Of a stretch of DNA of 55,844 bases, positions 9,470-18,743 are shown in pieces. The stretch comes from an uncultured Woeseiaceae bacterium. Lineage in GTDB: Bacteria > Pseudomonadota > Gammaproteobacteria > Steroidobacterales > Woeseiaceae. The stretch lies in the NCBI GenBank assembly GCA_947259285.1, contig CAMYMR010000006.1, forward strand, positions 1 through 55,844, written 5' to 3'. The first letter of the stretch is position 1, and each line of letters starts with the position of its first letter. Below the pieces are notes generated by a model. The model was not told the DNA's origin and searched no databases. It worked only from the letters and a program-made list of their open reading frames with translations. A program made the position numbers and the translations under genes.

Positions 9470-10371
9470 CCTCTGACGGCCAGGGTCGCGGCCAGTTCCA
9501 CCGCCGCCATCAGGCTGCCTGTATCGGCTTCACCGCGGCCCGCAATATCGAACGCCGTACCGTGATCGACAGACGTCCTAATGATCGGCAGGCCCAGCGT
9601 GACGTTCACCGCATGGCCGAAGCCGGCATACTTCAGTACTGGCAGGCCCTGATCGTGATACATCGCGAGCACTGCGTCCTTGTGGCCGGCCGCCGGCGTA
9701 AAGGCCGTGTCGGCGGGCAGCGGGCCGCGCAGATTCAGTCCCCTGGCAAGCAGCTCTTCGATAACCGGCGCGATCACGTCACGGTCCTCGTGACCGAGGC
9801 GACCCGCTTCGCCGGCATGCGGATTCAGGCCACAGACAACGATTTCCGGATGCCTGATACCGAACTTGTCGCGCAGGTCGTTATTGAGAATTTCAAGGAC
9901 CTGCCGAACACGGTCGCGCGTGATATAGCCGGGAACCGCACTGAGCGGCATGTGCGTGCTGGCGAGGGCAACGCGAAGATCGCCGTCAACCAGCATCATC
10001 ACCGGCAACGGCGCATTCGTAAGCTCGGCCAACAGCTCGGTGTGCCCGGTAAATCGGATACCGGCGTCGGCGATAACGCTCTTGGCGAGCGGCGCCGTCA
10101 CCAGCGCCGAGAACTCGTCGCGTAGACAGCCGTCGACTGCGCGGCCCAGTCCATCCAGCAGCGTCCGGGCGTTAGCAGGATCAGGCTTGCCCGGAATCAC
10201 AGGCGCGGGAAACGGCGTATCGATAACCCGCAGGCCGCCCGTTATCAATCGCCGGTCGCCAATGACGACGACATCGTCCGCGTACGGCGAATCTGCGAGT
10301 GCACTGCACAATTCAGGACCGATTCCGGCGGGCTCGCCGGCGGTTACTACCAGTGGTCTATCCGGGGACAT
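9466..10371 (-). CDS. pdxA: 4-hydroxythreonine-4-phosphate dehydrogenase
   Basis: NAD-dependent enzyme of pyridoxal 5'-phosphate synthesis; oxidises 4-phosphohydroxy-L-threonine to the aminoacetone phosphate precursor. The 301-residue product has the opening VTAGEPAGIGPEL, substrate-site FTGHTELLA, and the metal-binding histidines in CGLNPHAGE and MYHDQGLP. It is slightly shorter than the E. coli protein (329) but lacks no motif. It follows surA by 36 bases. PLP made here serves several enzymes in the window (kynU, cbs, cth). Confidence 0.97.
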   Translation of the reverse strand: MSPDRPLVVTAGEPAGIGPELCSALADSPYADDVVVIGDRRLITGGLRVIDTPFPAPVIPGKPDPANARTLLDGLGRAVDGCLRDEFSALVTAPLAKSVIADAGIRFTGHTELLAELTNAPLPVMMLVDGDLRVALASTHMPLSAVPGYITRDRVRQVLEILNNDLRDKFGIRHPEIVVCGLNPHAGEAGRLGHEDRDVIAPVIEELLARGLNLRGPLPADTAFTPAAGHKDAVLAMYHDQGLPVLKYAGFGHAVNVTLGLPIIRTSVDHGTAFDIAGRGEADTGSLMAAVELAATLAVRG

Positions 10372-10407
10372 TAGCAGCGGTGTCGATAGAATCCGCGAGA
10401 CGCGTCT

Positions 10408-11706
10408 CTAGATTCGCGCGTCAACGAATGCCTCGTCGCGAAGGCGCTGCATCCACAGCAACGTTTCGTCTTCCATTTTGCTATTGCGAATCCGGATGTC
10501 GCAGTTACGTTTCTTGAGGTCTTCCGTATTGTCGTAGACGCGGCGGTCCAGGACTTCGAGAATATGCCAGCCAAACTGGCTGCGGAAGGGTTCGCTTACA
10601 ACGCCGATCTCCGCTTGATCAACAACCGCATCGAACTCAGGCACGAACGTTCCCGGGCTCGTCCATCCCAGGTCGCCACCCAGGTTTGCGCTGCCCGGAT
10701 CATCCGACAGCAGCTTTGCCTGCTCTCCGAAGTCCTCACCCGCGCGAATCTTTTCCAGTGCCTCGTCGAGTCGCTGCTTCGCCGTATCGTCGTCGATAAT
10801 CTCGTTCGGCGTAACCAGAATGTGCCGGACTTTGACCTGGTTTATCTCGCTCTGCTCGACAGCGCTTCTTAGATTGTCGACCTTGACGATGTGATAGTTG
10901 TTGCCACGACGAAATGGTTCGGATATGTCGCCGGCCTGCATCCCGGGCAATATCTCGGCAAACACCGTCGGTACGCTTTGGCCGGTCATCGGGCCCAGTG
11001 AGCCACCCTCGAGCGCGGTCGGCCCTTTCGAGTAGCGTGCCGCGATCTCCCGAAAATCGGCGCCGTCCATGAGCTTCGCGTAGATCTCATTGGCGAGCTG
11101 CTCCGCTTCGGCTTGCTCGGCGCCCGCGGCCGTCGCGCCAATGGGCAGCAGGATATGCGACAGCTCCCAATCTGAATTCACAACGACGTTGGTCTCCAGA
11201 TCGACAATACACTGCTCGATCTCGCGGTCGGAAACAACGATGCTCTGCGCCACTTCGATGCGTCGCAGCTGCTCGACCGTGATTTCATCACGCAGTGAGC
11301 GTCGAAAATCCGCGTAATTGACGCCGTCCTTCGCGAGCAATGCCGGCATGTCCTCGAATCGCCCGCCGTTCTGCTCGGCGATGCGCCGAATCGAATCGTT
11401 AAGCATCGCGTCAGAAACCGAGAGGCCGATTCGCTCCGCGCGTTGTAGCTGAATCTCGTTGAGAATCAGCCGTTCCAGGATCTGCTCCTCGAGCACGGCT
11501 GGCGGCGGCAACTGCATGCCTTGCGCTTGGGCGCGCTCCGTGATGGTTTTCAACTGCTCGTTAAACTGGCTCTTGAGGACGACGCCCTCGTTCACGATCG
11601 CCGCAATGCCGTCCAGGAGTTCACCCGTTTCCGAGAGTTCGTCGGCCGCTACGACAGGCGCCGCGACCAATGCGGCAAATGCGCATAAAGCGTTGATTTT
11701 ATTCAC
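10408..11706 (-). CDS. surA: Periplasmic chaperone / peptidyl-prolyl isomerase SurA
   Basis: Periplasmic chaperone that delivers outer-membrane proteins, LptD among them, to the BAM complex. The 432-residue precursor has a signal peptide cleaved around VAA-DEL (residues 19-23), an N-terminal chaperone domain (about 25-170), and two parvulin domains: one from about WELSHILLP, a second from about VKVRHILVTP. The start is GTG at 11704-11706, the only candidate that gives an intact signal peptide. It lies six bases after lptD, its best-known client. It ends in TAG. Confidence 0.97.
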   Translation of the reverse strand: MNKINALCAFAALVAAPVVAADELSETGELLDGIAAIVNEGVVLKSQFNEQLKTITERAQAQGMQLPPPAVLEEQILERLILNEIQLQRAERIGLSVSDAMLNDSIRRIAEQNGGRFEDMPALLAKDGVNYADFRRSLRDEITVEQLRRIEVAQSIVVSDREIEQCIVDLETNVVVNSDWELSHILLPIGATAAGAEQAEAEQLANEIYAKLMDGADFREIAARYSKGPTALEGGSLGPMTGQSVPTVFAEILPGMQAGDISEPFRRGNNYHIVKVDNLRSAVEQSEINQVKVRHILVTPNEIIDDDTAKQRLDEALEKIRAGEDFGEQAKLLSDDPGSANLGGDLGWTSPGTFVPEFDAVVDQAEIGVVSEPFRSQFGWHILEVLDRRVYDNTEDLKKRNCDIRIRNSKMEDETLLWMQRLRDEAFVDARI

Positions 11707-11712
11707 AATTAC

Positions 11713-13911
11713 TTACCGGAGATCTGCAGAATAGCCAAGAATACCACGTTCCAGGAGACTGTCAGCCGCTGTGCCGACACTCGACATACCCTTTAATACC
11801 AGTTGCAGACCAAATGACGAGTCCCGGGTTCCATCGCGGGTAGATATGTGGCGTCTGGATATCAGCCGTAGCCCCCAGCAGCAGCTCTCGTACTCAAGCC
11901 CGAAAAACTGTTCCAGCACTTCCTCGTCACGGAAAGAAAAGTTGTAACGGCCGACGAAGTTCCACTGCGTGCCCATCGGCCATGACCAGGAGAAATCGCC
12001 TTGCTCCAGAGAGTCGCGCCGAAAACGGTAGGCGAGATTAAGGATCTTCTTACTGGCCGGCCGATACTGCAGCCGTGCCTGCGATTGCGTCGTGCCGTTT
12101 TCACCGGTGCCCCATTGGTGGCCAAAGTCGAAGTTAATATTCTTCCAAAGCAGAAAGCGCAGCTCCGCTATGTAGTCGGACGATTCGAAGGTCGAGGCGG
12201 AATCACCTGGCAACGCGACTTCGCGATCTTCGAAGTAGCGGGTTTGCCCCACGGTCGCTGTCATCAGCTCGCGACCGGAGGTTACATCCAGGATTCGTGA
12301 AGTGACGCCGATGCTGAGTTGTTCGGTGTCGCCAATGCGATCAATGCCCAGGAACCGATTCTGCCGGTACAGCTGCACAAGATTGATGTCCGGTGTAATG
12401 GTGTCGAAGACTGGCAGATCATTCTGATCGCGGAATGGAATATTTACGTATAGCAAACGGGGCTCGATCGTCTGAACACGATTATTGCCATTCAATGCAC
12501 GCTCCAGCACCAGGCCAGTATCCAGGCTTGCGATCGGCACTGTGCGAGATGGGTCCTTGTCGGCGCCCGGCGCCGTATCGGACAGCTGATACATCGTGTG
12601 GTCGAGTGACACGGCGGGCGTGACAAACCAGCCGGGCCTGACGATGGGTAACTTGACCGACGGTTCGGCGTTGAGGCGCCATCCGGTAACGCCGACATCC
12701 CGATCGAAATTTACGACCTCGCCATCAAGGCCGAGAAGCAGATATTTTACCTGCCACGAGCTCCTGGCAAGCAGCTGGGGCAGGCGCCGGTAGGGTTCAT
12801 CGTCCGGCAGGATTGCGTTATCGATCGTCTGGTAATCCTGAACCTGTCCAGCGAGCGAAAAATGATCACCGTAGTAGTCGAATCGTATGTTGCGATCGAG
12901 ATGCGTGATGCTGGACACGCTGAGGCTGCCGCCCAGGTCCTCAAAGTATTGATTGTCGGAAACTTCCCGGAAGTTAATTCGGCTGCGCCAGCCGGAGTCG
13001 AAGATCGTTCGGTGCTGGTAACGCAACTGATGGCGCGCGTCGTCCAGGATGCTGTCGTCGGGAAGGTAGTCGGCGGTCAGAACGCCGTCGTTTCGGCGCG
13101 TCAGATAGCGAAACTGGGTTTCAAGCTGCAGGCCACGGTCTGTCAGCAAGCGCGGCGTAATCGTCGCGTCGTAGTTCGGCGCGATGTTCCAGTAATAGGG
13201 CACCCGGATTTCGTTTCCGCTGCGGCCTGCGCTGCCGAACTCCGGCGTTAACAAGCCGGATTTGCGCGCATCGCTGATCGGAAAGGACAGGTAGGGCGCA
13301 TACAGGATGGGTACGCCTTTGAACCGCAGCTTGACATTTCTGGCGGTGCCAACGCCTTCACCGGTATCGAGCTCGATCGACTCGCCTTGCAGCAGCCAGT
13401 CTTCTGATTCGGGTGGGCAGGTCGTGTATTCGACGCCGTCAAGAATCAGCCGGCCGTCCTGGTTAATCTCGAGCGCGGTTGCGGCGCCACGCCCGTCGTT
13501 GCTACCCAGCGAGAATTCGGCACCCTCGAAACGGATACGGCCGCTCAGGTAGGAAAATTCGGCAGAATCACTGTGTATCTGTGTGCTCGGATCCTCGTAG
13601 CGAACGGCACCCTGCAACAAGATCGCCTGTTGCTCGGGGTCATAGCGCGCCGTCTCGGCACCGGCGAGCTTGTCATCCTTCCGTAGCAGCACGCCGCCAC
13701 TCAAACTGGCTATTGGTTTCTCGCCAACCTGCGCTTCGACTTGACCGGCCTCGAAGACGATCGTATTCGGATCATCTGGACGTAAATCGATTAATGCCGG
13801 ATCCTCCGTTAGCGGCTCGCCGATCGACGTGCGGCAGGCGCGTGGATCGGCACCGTGCGCGCCGGCGGCGGCCAGAAGGCAGAGCGCAACAATCGATGGT
13901 TTGGGAGACAA
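11713..13911 (-). CDS. lptD: LPS-assembly outer membrane protein LptD
   Basis: Outer-membrane beta-barrel that, with the LptE lipoprotein, inserts lipopolysaccharide into the outer leaflet. The 732-residue precursor has a signal peptide (about 1-21). Next comes an N-terminal OstA-like beta-jellyroll (about 45-200), then the 26-strand barrel with many amphipathic repeats. Two cysteines lie in the N-terminal part (C26, and one in EYTTCPPE). A CC pair sits in YESCCWGLRL near the C-terminus, as required for the interdomain disulfides. First gene of the lptD-surA-pdxA-rsmA-apaG-apaH operon; 84 bases separate it from the divergent amgK. Confidence 0.96.
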   Translation of the reverse strand: MSPKPSIVALCLLAAAGAHGADPRACRTSIGEPLTEDPALIDLRPDDPNTIVFEAGQVEAQVGEKPIASLSGGVLLRKDDKLAGAETARYDPEQQAILLQGAVRYEDPSTQIHSDSAEFSYLSGRIRFEGAEFSLGSNDGRGAATALEINQDGRLILDGVEYTTCPPESEDWLLQGESIELDTGEGVGTARNVKLRFKGVPILYAPYLSFPISDARKSGLLTPEFGSAGRSGNEIRVPYYWNIAPNYDATITPRLLTDRGLQLETQFRYLTRRNDGVLTADYLPDDSILDDARHQLRYQHRTIFDSGWRSRINFREVSDNQYFEDLGGSLSVSSITHLDRNIRFDYYGDHFSLAGQVQDYQTIDNAILPDDEPYRRLPQLLARSSWQVKYLLLGLDGEVVNFDRDVGVTGWRLNAEPSVKLPIVRPGWFVTPAVSLDHTMYQLSDTAPGADKDPSRTVPIASLDTGLVLERALNGNNRVQTIEPRLLYVNIPFRDQNDLPVFDTITPDINLVQLYRQNRFLGIDRIGDTEQLSIGVTSRILDVTSGRELMTATVGQTRYFEDREVALPGDSASTFESSDYIAELRFLLWKNINFDFGHQWGTGENGTTQSQARLQYRPASKKILNLAYRFRRDSLEQGDFSWSWPMGTQWNFVGRYNFSFRDEEVLEQFFGLEYESCCWGLRLISRRHISTRDGTRDSSFGLQLVLKGMSSVGTAADSLLERGILGYSADLR

Positions 13912-13995
13912 GGCGGTTGTCGGGTCAGGGTTGGGCCCGGGCGGGCAAGGCTGGGATGTTATCAGTCATTACTATTTGTTACCTTCGCATAGTTT

Positions 13996-15051
13996 TTGAG
14001 GTGCTTCAACGCGTTACGGAGACCACACATCAATACCCAGAAAGCCGCAACCGACGCTCGGCTGCTCGCCATGCGAGACTGGATCGACAGCATTGATGCA
14101 ATCGCCGGGCAGACAGCGGCGCCGGCATCGGATGATGCCAGCTTCCGTCGGTACTTTCGATTGCATGCGGAGCCCGATAGTTTCATCGTCATGGATGCAC
14201 CGCCCGAAAAGGAAGACTGTCTGCCGTTCATTCGCGTCGCCGGCTACCTCGAGGCGATGCAGCTGAATGCGCCGCGAGTGGTGGAGGCCAACCTCGTCGA
14301 CGGCTTTCTCCTGCTTGGCGACCTCGGGACGAGACTCTATCTGGACGCGTTACTGCAAGATCGTGGTGAGGCGGCACGGCTCTATACCGATGCTATTTCG
14401 GCGCTGCTCACCATGCAGCGGCGTGGCACCGCGTTCCAGGCGCTACTGCCACCGTATGACGAGACGCTGTTGCGCTTCGAGCTGTCGCTGTTTCATGACT
14501 GGCTGTGCGGCAAGCATCTTGGTTTGTCATTCAGCGAGACGGACGAACAGCTGTGGCGTGAGTGCTGTGACCTGCTGACGGAAAATGCACTGCATCAGCC
14601 GCAGGTCTTTGTGCACCGCGATTACCATTCGCGAAACCTGATGGTTACCGACAAGAACAACCCCGGCATCCTCGACTTCCAGGATGCGGTCGAAGGACCA
14701 CTGACTTATGACCTGGTGTCCCTGTTGAAGGACTGTTACGTTCGCTGGCCCGCCGAACAGGTTCGGCAGTGGGCACTGCAATTCTACCGCGGGCTCGAGC
14801 GATCGATGCGCCTGAAGGTCGACGAGATTCAGTTTTGTCGCTACTTCGAATTAATGGGCGTGCAACGGCACGTCAAGGCGGCCGGGATATTCGCACGATT
14901 GAATCACCGCGACGGCAAAGCGGCGTATCTCGACGATATTCCCAGGACCCTCTCCTACATTGTCGAACTCGGACCGCAGTACGATGAACTGCAGTTCCTC
15001 GTTCGCCTCATCGAGGAGCGCGTGTTGCCCGGTATGGTTGGCAAGCCGTGA
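13996..15051 (+). CDS. amgK: N-acetylmuramate/N-acetylglucosamine 1-kinase (AmgK)
   Basis: APH-family kinase of the peptidoglycan-recycling bypass: phosphorylates MurNAc or GlcNAc at C1. Residues around ASDDASFRRYFRL form the nucleotide-binding start. The Brenner motif VHRDYHSRNLMV and the metal-binding ILDFQDAVEGPLTYDL follow. The start is uncertain: the reading frame is open from a TTG at 13996 (351 residues), while the first ATG is at 14071 (326 residues). The stretch before that ATG (ARLLAM) fits the family's usual R-x-x-L...W opening, so the longer form is reported. It overlaps murU by four bases. A general aminoglycoside-phosphotransferase-like annotation would be the fallback. Confidence 0.9.
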   Translation: MRCFNALRRPHINTQKAATDARLLAMRDWIDSIDAIAGQTAAPASDDASFRRYFRLHAEPDSFIVMDAPPEKEDCLPFIRVAGYLEAMQLNAPRVVEANLVDGFLLLGDLGTRLYLDALLQDRGEAARLYTDAISALLTMQRRGTAFQALLPPYDETLLRFELSLFHDWLCGKHLGLSFSETDEQLWRECCDLLTENALHQPQVFVHRDYHSRNLMVTDKNNPGILDFQDAVEGPLTYDLVSLLKDCYVRWPAEQVRQWALQFYRGLERSMRLKVDEIQFCRYFELMGVQRHVKAAGIFARLNHRDGKAAYLDDIPRTLSYIVELGPQYDELQFLVRLIEERVLPGMVGKP

Positions 15052-15701
15052 TAGCCATGCTACTGGCGGCGGGACGTGGCGAACGCTTGCGTCCCCTGAC
15101 CGACACGCTGCCCAAGTGCCTCGTTGAAGTCCGGGGGGAGAGCTTGCTCGAGCGCCATTTGGCAAGGCTCCGTGACGATGGCATCACGCACGTCGTGATA
15201 AACCTTGGCTGGCTCGGCGGGCAGATCGTCGAGCGTGTCGGGTCCGGCCGGCGCTACGGTCTGGAAGTCATCTACAGTCAGGAAGGCGACAATGTCCTCG
15301 AGACCGGCGGGGGCATACACAAAGCCCTGCCGTTTCTGGGCAAGCATCCGTTTCTCGTCATTAATGCCGACATCATTACCGATATGCCGCTGCCGAAGGG
15401 CGAACTCTCCGCGAACGCACTCGGGCATCTCGTCATGGTTCCGACCCCCGATTATCGTGATCACGGCGACTTCGATCTTCGCGACGGCCTGGTCTGCAAC
15501 GCCGATAACGCGGCGCTAACGTTCAGCGGCGTCGCGGTCTATCGGCCGGAATTCTTCGAAGGATGCGAAGCGGGCAGGTTTCCGCTTGCGCCGATGCTTC
15601 GTGAAGCCGCCGACGCCGGGCGCCTAAGCGGCGCACTGTATGAGGGACTTTGGGCAGACGTCGGCACGAGGGCACGCCTGGACGCGCTCAATGCGCGCTA
15701 G
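15048..15701 (+). CDS. murU: N-acetylmuramate 1-phosphate uridylyltransferase (MurU)
   Basis: Nucleotidyltransferase that makes UDP-MurNAc from MurNAc-1-phosphate, letting cells bypass de novo MurA/MurB steps; the pathway confers intrinsic fosfomycin tolerance in pseudomonads. The 217-residue protein has the family signature MLLAAGRGERLRPLT followed by PKCLVEV, a metal-site VINADIITD, and a C-terminal GLWADVGT. The GTG start at 15048 gives VIAMLLAAG, aligning with other MurU N-termini, and overlaps the amgK stop. Its 3' end overlaps convergent lipB by 14 bases. It ends in TAG. Identity as MurU rather than a generic sugar nucleotidyltransferase rests largely on amgK adjacency. Confidence 0.92.
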   Translation: MIAMLLAAGRGERLRPLTDTLPKCLVEVRGESLLERHLARLRDDGITHVVINLGWLGGQIVERVGSGRRYGLEVIYSQEGDNVLETGGGIHKALPFLGKHPFLVINADIITDMPLPKGELSANALGHLVMVPTPDYRDHGDFDLRDGLVCNADNAALTFSGVAVYRPEFFEGCEAGRFPLAPMLREAADAGRLSGALYEGLWADVGTRARLDALNAR

Positions 15702-16377
15702 CTCCTGCGACGTCGGGAACTTGATCCTCGCCTCTCTGGATATTCGCGTCGTCGAATCCGAGATGGTGTAGCAGGTGCGGCAGCAGTGCCGGCCAGATCT
15801 CACCCAACTCGCCGCCGGCGCCGAGCCGGTTCAAGTCGGTCATCTTGAGTTCCTTGTATCCGCAGGGGTTGATCCGGGAAAACGGCTCCAGATCGATATC
15901 GACGTTCAGCGCCATGCCGTGCAAACTGCAGCCCCTGCGTATTCGCAGGCCCACGCTGGCCAGCTTGTCCCCCGCAACGTAGACGCCCGGCGCATCCGCC
16001 CGGCTGGTCGCGGCGATGCCGGAATCCGCCGCCAGGTCGACGACGCTTTGTTCCAGCGCGGTGACCAGCGTGCGTACACCCATAGCGTAGCGACGCAGGT
16101 CAATAAGCGGGTAGACCATCAGCTGGCCGGGTCCGTGAAACGTGACCTGGCCACCACGGTCGATCTGAACGACCGGAATATCCCCCGGAGCGAGAAGGTG
16201 CTCGCTACTGGCGTTGAGCCCCATCGTGAACACCGGCGGGTGTTCGGTGAACCAGATTTCATCCGTCGTTGACTCGGCACGCGCATCGGTGAAGGCCTGC
16301 ATCGCACGCCACAGTGGCACGTAATCCTGGCGTCCCAGGTCCCGGACGATAATCGTTGGATCGGGTTGAATGCTCAC
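15688..16377 (-). CDS. lipB: Octanoyltransferase LipB
   Basis: Transfers octanoyl groups from acyl-carrier protein to lipoyl domains of 2-oxoacid dehydrogenases and the glycine cleavage H protein. The 229-residue protein has the family motif FTEHPPVFTMG, the RGGQVTFHGPGQLMVYP segment, the catalytic lysine in GDKLASVG, and the nucleophilic cysteine in RINPCGYKEL. It starts with a four-base overlap on the DUF493 gene, the usual DUF493-lipB arrangement. LipA is not in the window. Confidence 0.97.
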   Translation of the reverse strand: MSIQPDPTIIVRDLGRQDYVPLWRAMQAFTDARAESTTDEIWFTEHPPVFTMGLNASSEHLLAPGDIPVVQIDRGGQVTFHGPGQLMVYPLIDLRRYAMGVRTLVTALEQSVVDLAADSGIAATSRADAPGVYVAGDKLASVGLRIRRGCSLHGMALNVDIDLEPFSRINPCGYKELKMTDLNRLGAGGELGEIWPALLPHLLHHLGFDDANIQRGEDQVPDVAGASAH

Positions 16378-16637
16378 AACGCCATCAGGACATCGTCGTG
16401 TGATGAGACGTCGCGGTAAATGTCATCGAGCTGTTGCTGGCTGGTCGCCGTAATCGTCACGGTGATCGATACGAAGCGACCGTTACGACTGACAGCCGCC
16501 TGCACCGCGCTGTCGACAACCGGCCCCACGTGAGTTTCGACCAGTCCTCGGGCCAACGCGCGAAATTCCGGCGTGTCTCTGCCCATCATCTTGATGGGAA
16601 ACGCACAGGGAAATTGAAGTGCCGACTCTCCAGGCAT
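16374..16637 (-). CDS. DUF493 family protein (YbeD-like)
   Basis: An 87-residue protein containing the ferredoxin-like alpha-beta fold of DUF493: FPCAFPIKMMGRD at the start, then SITVTITATSQQQLDDIYRDV with the conserved Q-L-D-x-I-Y-R segment, and a DVLMAL end. Members are usually encoded next to lipB and dacA; no enzymatic activity is known, and a regulatory role by analogy to ACT-like folds is only a suggestion. It lies two bases after dacA and overlaps lipB by four. Confidence 0.95.
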   Translation of the reverse strand: MPGESALQFPCAFPIKMMGRDTPEFRALARGLVETHVGPVVDSAVQAAVSRNGRFVSITVTITATSQQQLDDIYRDVSSHDDVLMAL

Positions 16638-16639
16638 GA

Positions 16640-17785
16640 CTACTCGAACCAGAGGGTAACGCTGTCTCGTGCCCGCTGCCAGATTGAGCCGATCGGATTA
16701 TCATCCAGGGCGCTCAAGGTCGCATTGAGTAGCTCCTCTTCACCGAGGCGAACCTTCAATTGAGCAACCGGCTGACCGGCGGCAACCGGCGCTTCGATAA
16801 TGGCGGGAACATCCAGCGTCGATTCGAGCTTGTCGTAAGTGCCGCGGCGAACAGTGATGTAAAGATCTTCCAGTACACCCAGTCGCGTGCTTTCGTTGGC
16901 CGACTTCCAGATGCGGGCCGTTGATATTTCCTGGCCGGCCTCGAACAAGAGCCGGGTTTCGAAAAAGCGGAAGCCGTAGTTGATGAGCGCCTGGCTGCCC
17001 TCCGTGCGAGCCTTCGTGCTGGACGTACCCATCACAACGGAAACGATACGCATGTCGTCGCGCTTGGCCGAGGCGACCAGGCAATAGCCTGCGTCCTCGG
17101 TGTGCCCGGTCTTCAGACCGTCGACCGAGTCATCGCGCCACAGCAGTGAATTGCGGTTGTCCTGCTTGATGCCGTTGTACGTGAATTCCCTGACCGCATG
17201 CCAGTCGTAGTAGTCAGGAAACTCCGCGATGATGGCGCGCGCCAGCGTCGCAAGGTCCCGTGCCGTTGTCATATGTCCCTCGGCCGGCAAACCCGTTGCA
17301 TTCAGGAAGTGGCTGGATAGCATGCCGAGCTTTGTGGCGTTCTGGTTCATGAGCTCCGCGAACACGCTCTCCGTGCCCGCGATGTGTTCTGCAAGTGCGA
17401 CGCTCGCATCATTGCCCGACTGCACGATCATGCCGATCAACAGATCTTCAATGGATACGCGCGATCCGACCTCGATGAACATCCTCGACCCTTCTGTCCG
17501 CCAGGCCTTTTCGCTGACAGTGACTTCGTCTTCCAGACGAATCTGTCCCTGCTCTAGCGCACTGAAGACCACGTATGTCGTCATCAGTTTCGTCAGGCTG
17601 GCAGGCGCCAGCGCCGTATCCGGATTCAGAGATGCGATTTCATGCCCGGTTTGGGCATCGATGACCAGATAACTCTTGGCACCAATGACAGGCGGGGCCG
17701 GCGCCGGCATGGGATCTGCCGCATAAGTCGTCGTCGCAACAGCGAGAATCAGTGACAGGAGCACATGGGTCGGACGTTGGAACAT
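16640..17785 (-). CDS. dacA: D-alanyl-D-alanine carboxypeptidase (PBP5 type)
   Basis: Penicillin-binding protein that trims the terminal D-alanine of peptidoglycan stem peptides. The frame is open further upstream, but the ATG at 17783-17785 is preceded by AGAGG at good spacing and opens a signal peptide (about 1-22, cleaved near TYA-ADP), so that start is used: 381 residues. Active-site motifs are S63-LTK66, S123-GN125 and K225-TG. A C-terminal beta domain (about 270-360) and an amphipathic helix ending ARDSVTLWFE, the usual inner-membrane anchor, follow. It lies between rlpA and DUF493-lipB, the standard order. It ends in TAG. Confidence 0.96.
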   Translation of the reverse strand: MFQRPTHVLLSLILAVATTTYAADPMPAPAPPVIGAKSYLVIDAQTGHEIASLNPDTALAPASLTKLMTTYVVFSALEQGQIRLEDEVTVSEKAWRTEGSRMFIEVGSRVSIEDLLIGMIVQSGNDASVALAEHIAGTESVFAELMNQNATKLGMLSSHFLNATGLPAEGHMTTARDLATLARAIIAEFPDYYDWHAVREFTYNGIKQDNRNSLLWRDDSVDGLKTGHTEDAGYCLVASAKRDDMRIVSVVMGTSSTKARTEGSQALINYGFRFFETRLLFEAGQEISTARIWKSANESTRLGVLEDLYITVRRGTYDKLESTLDVPAIIEAPVAAGQPVAQLKVRLGEEELLNATLSALDDNPIGSIWQRARDSVTLWFE

Positions 17786-17864
17786 GAGACCTCTTTGATG
17801 ATGGGTGAATCGAGTGGGCGCGTATTGTACTTGGCAAATCGCCCGCCATCTAATCAAAGCGCGT

Positions 17865-18743
17865 TTATTCGGCAACCAGGTAGGGATCGGTGATGCCGAT
17901 GTTCTCGAGCTCCTCGACCAGTATGTCGTATTGGATCACGTCATCCACCGGCCCAATGCGGACGCGCTGCAGCGGTGGATCTGAGCTCCGATCTTCGTAG
18001 ATAGAGGCGTCTATACCGGCCGAATCGAGAAGACCGACGCGACGCTCCGCATTTGCGCGATCACCGAACGCGCCAACCTGCACGAAAATCCTGTGACCCA
18101 TTGCCGTTGGCGACGACTGCGGGGTTTTCGGCGCAGGCGCCACCGCTGTCGGAACAGACCTCAGTACAGGCGCAGGTTCCGGGGCCGGCGGCGTCACTTG
18201 CCGCGTTGGGCGGTCGCCGCCCGGCGCGTCAACGTCGATAGCCGTTACTTCTACGAGACTGGTGCCATCGCGAATCATGTCCAGCTTCAGAGCCGCTGAG
18301 TAAGAAAGATCGATTATCCGGTTGTGGACAAATGGGCCGCGGTCATTGACACGCACGACGATGCTCTTGTCGTTACGCAGGTTGCGCACCCGCACGTAGC
18401 TGGGTAGCGGCAGCGTCTTGTGCGCCGCCGTCATCTTGTACATGTCGTAAGTTTCGCGGTTCGATGTGAGGTTGCCGTGGAATTTCTTGCCATACCAGGA
18501 GGCGACGCCGCGCTCGCGATAGCCCCGGCCGCTCGGCATGACGGTGTAGCGTTTGCCGAATACTTCGTAAACCGGGCCATTCCCATACTTGCTGCGTGGC
18601 TCGTGCCGAGGGATCGCGTCGCCGGGCAGATCGGGAATCCGCGAGCTGCCAGAGCTCGGCGGACCGTCGCCACGCGTTCCGCCCGCATGACAGGCAGCAA
18701 TAAAAAGAACAGCCAGCAGAAGCAGCGGCAGCCTAGCCGGCAT
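17865..18743 (-). CDS. rlpA: Septal ring lipoprotein RlpA (DPBB and SPOR domains)
   Basis: Outer-membrane lipoprotein; in Pseudomonas it is a lytic transglycosylase acting on peptidoglycan lacking stem peptides. Starting at the ATG of 18741-18743 gives 292 residues with a lipoprotein signal peptide whose lipobox ends IAAC (Cys18). The double-psi beta-barrel follows (GVASWYGKKFHGNLTSNRE to about DLSYSAALKL), including the catalytic-type VRVNDRGPF. A proline-rich linker leads to a C-terminal SPOR domain (from IFVQVGAFGDRANAE) that binds denuded septal glycan. Its start overlaps the mltB end by 11 bases. Confidence 0.95.
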   Translation of the reverse strand: MPARLPLLLLAVLFIAACHAGGTRGDGPPSSGSSRIPDLPGDAIPRHEPRSKYGNGPVYEVFGKRYTVMPSGRGYRERGVASWYGKKFHGNLTSNRETYDMYKMTAAHKTLPLPSYVRVRNLRNDKSIVVRVNDRGPFVHNRIIDLSYSAALKLDMIRDGTSLVEVTAIDVDAPGGDRPTRQVTPPAPEPAPVLRSVPTAVAPAPKTPQSSPTAMGHRIFVQVGAFGDRANAERRVGLLDSAGIDASIYEDRSSDPPLQRVRIGPVDDVIQYDILVEELENIGITDPYLVAE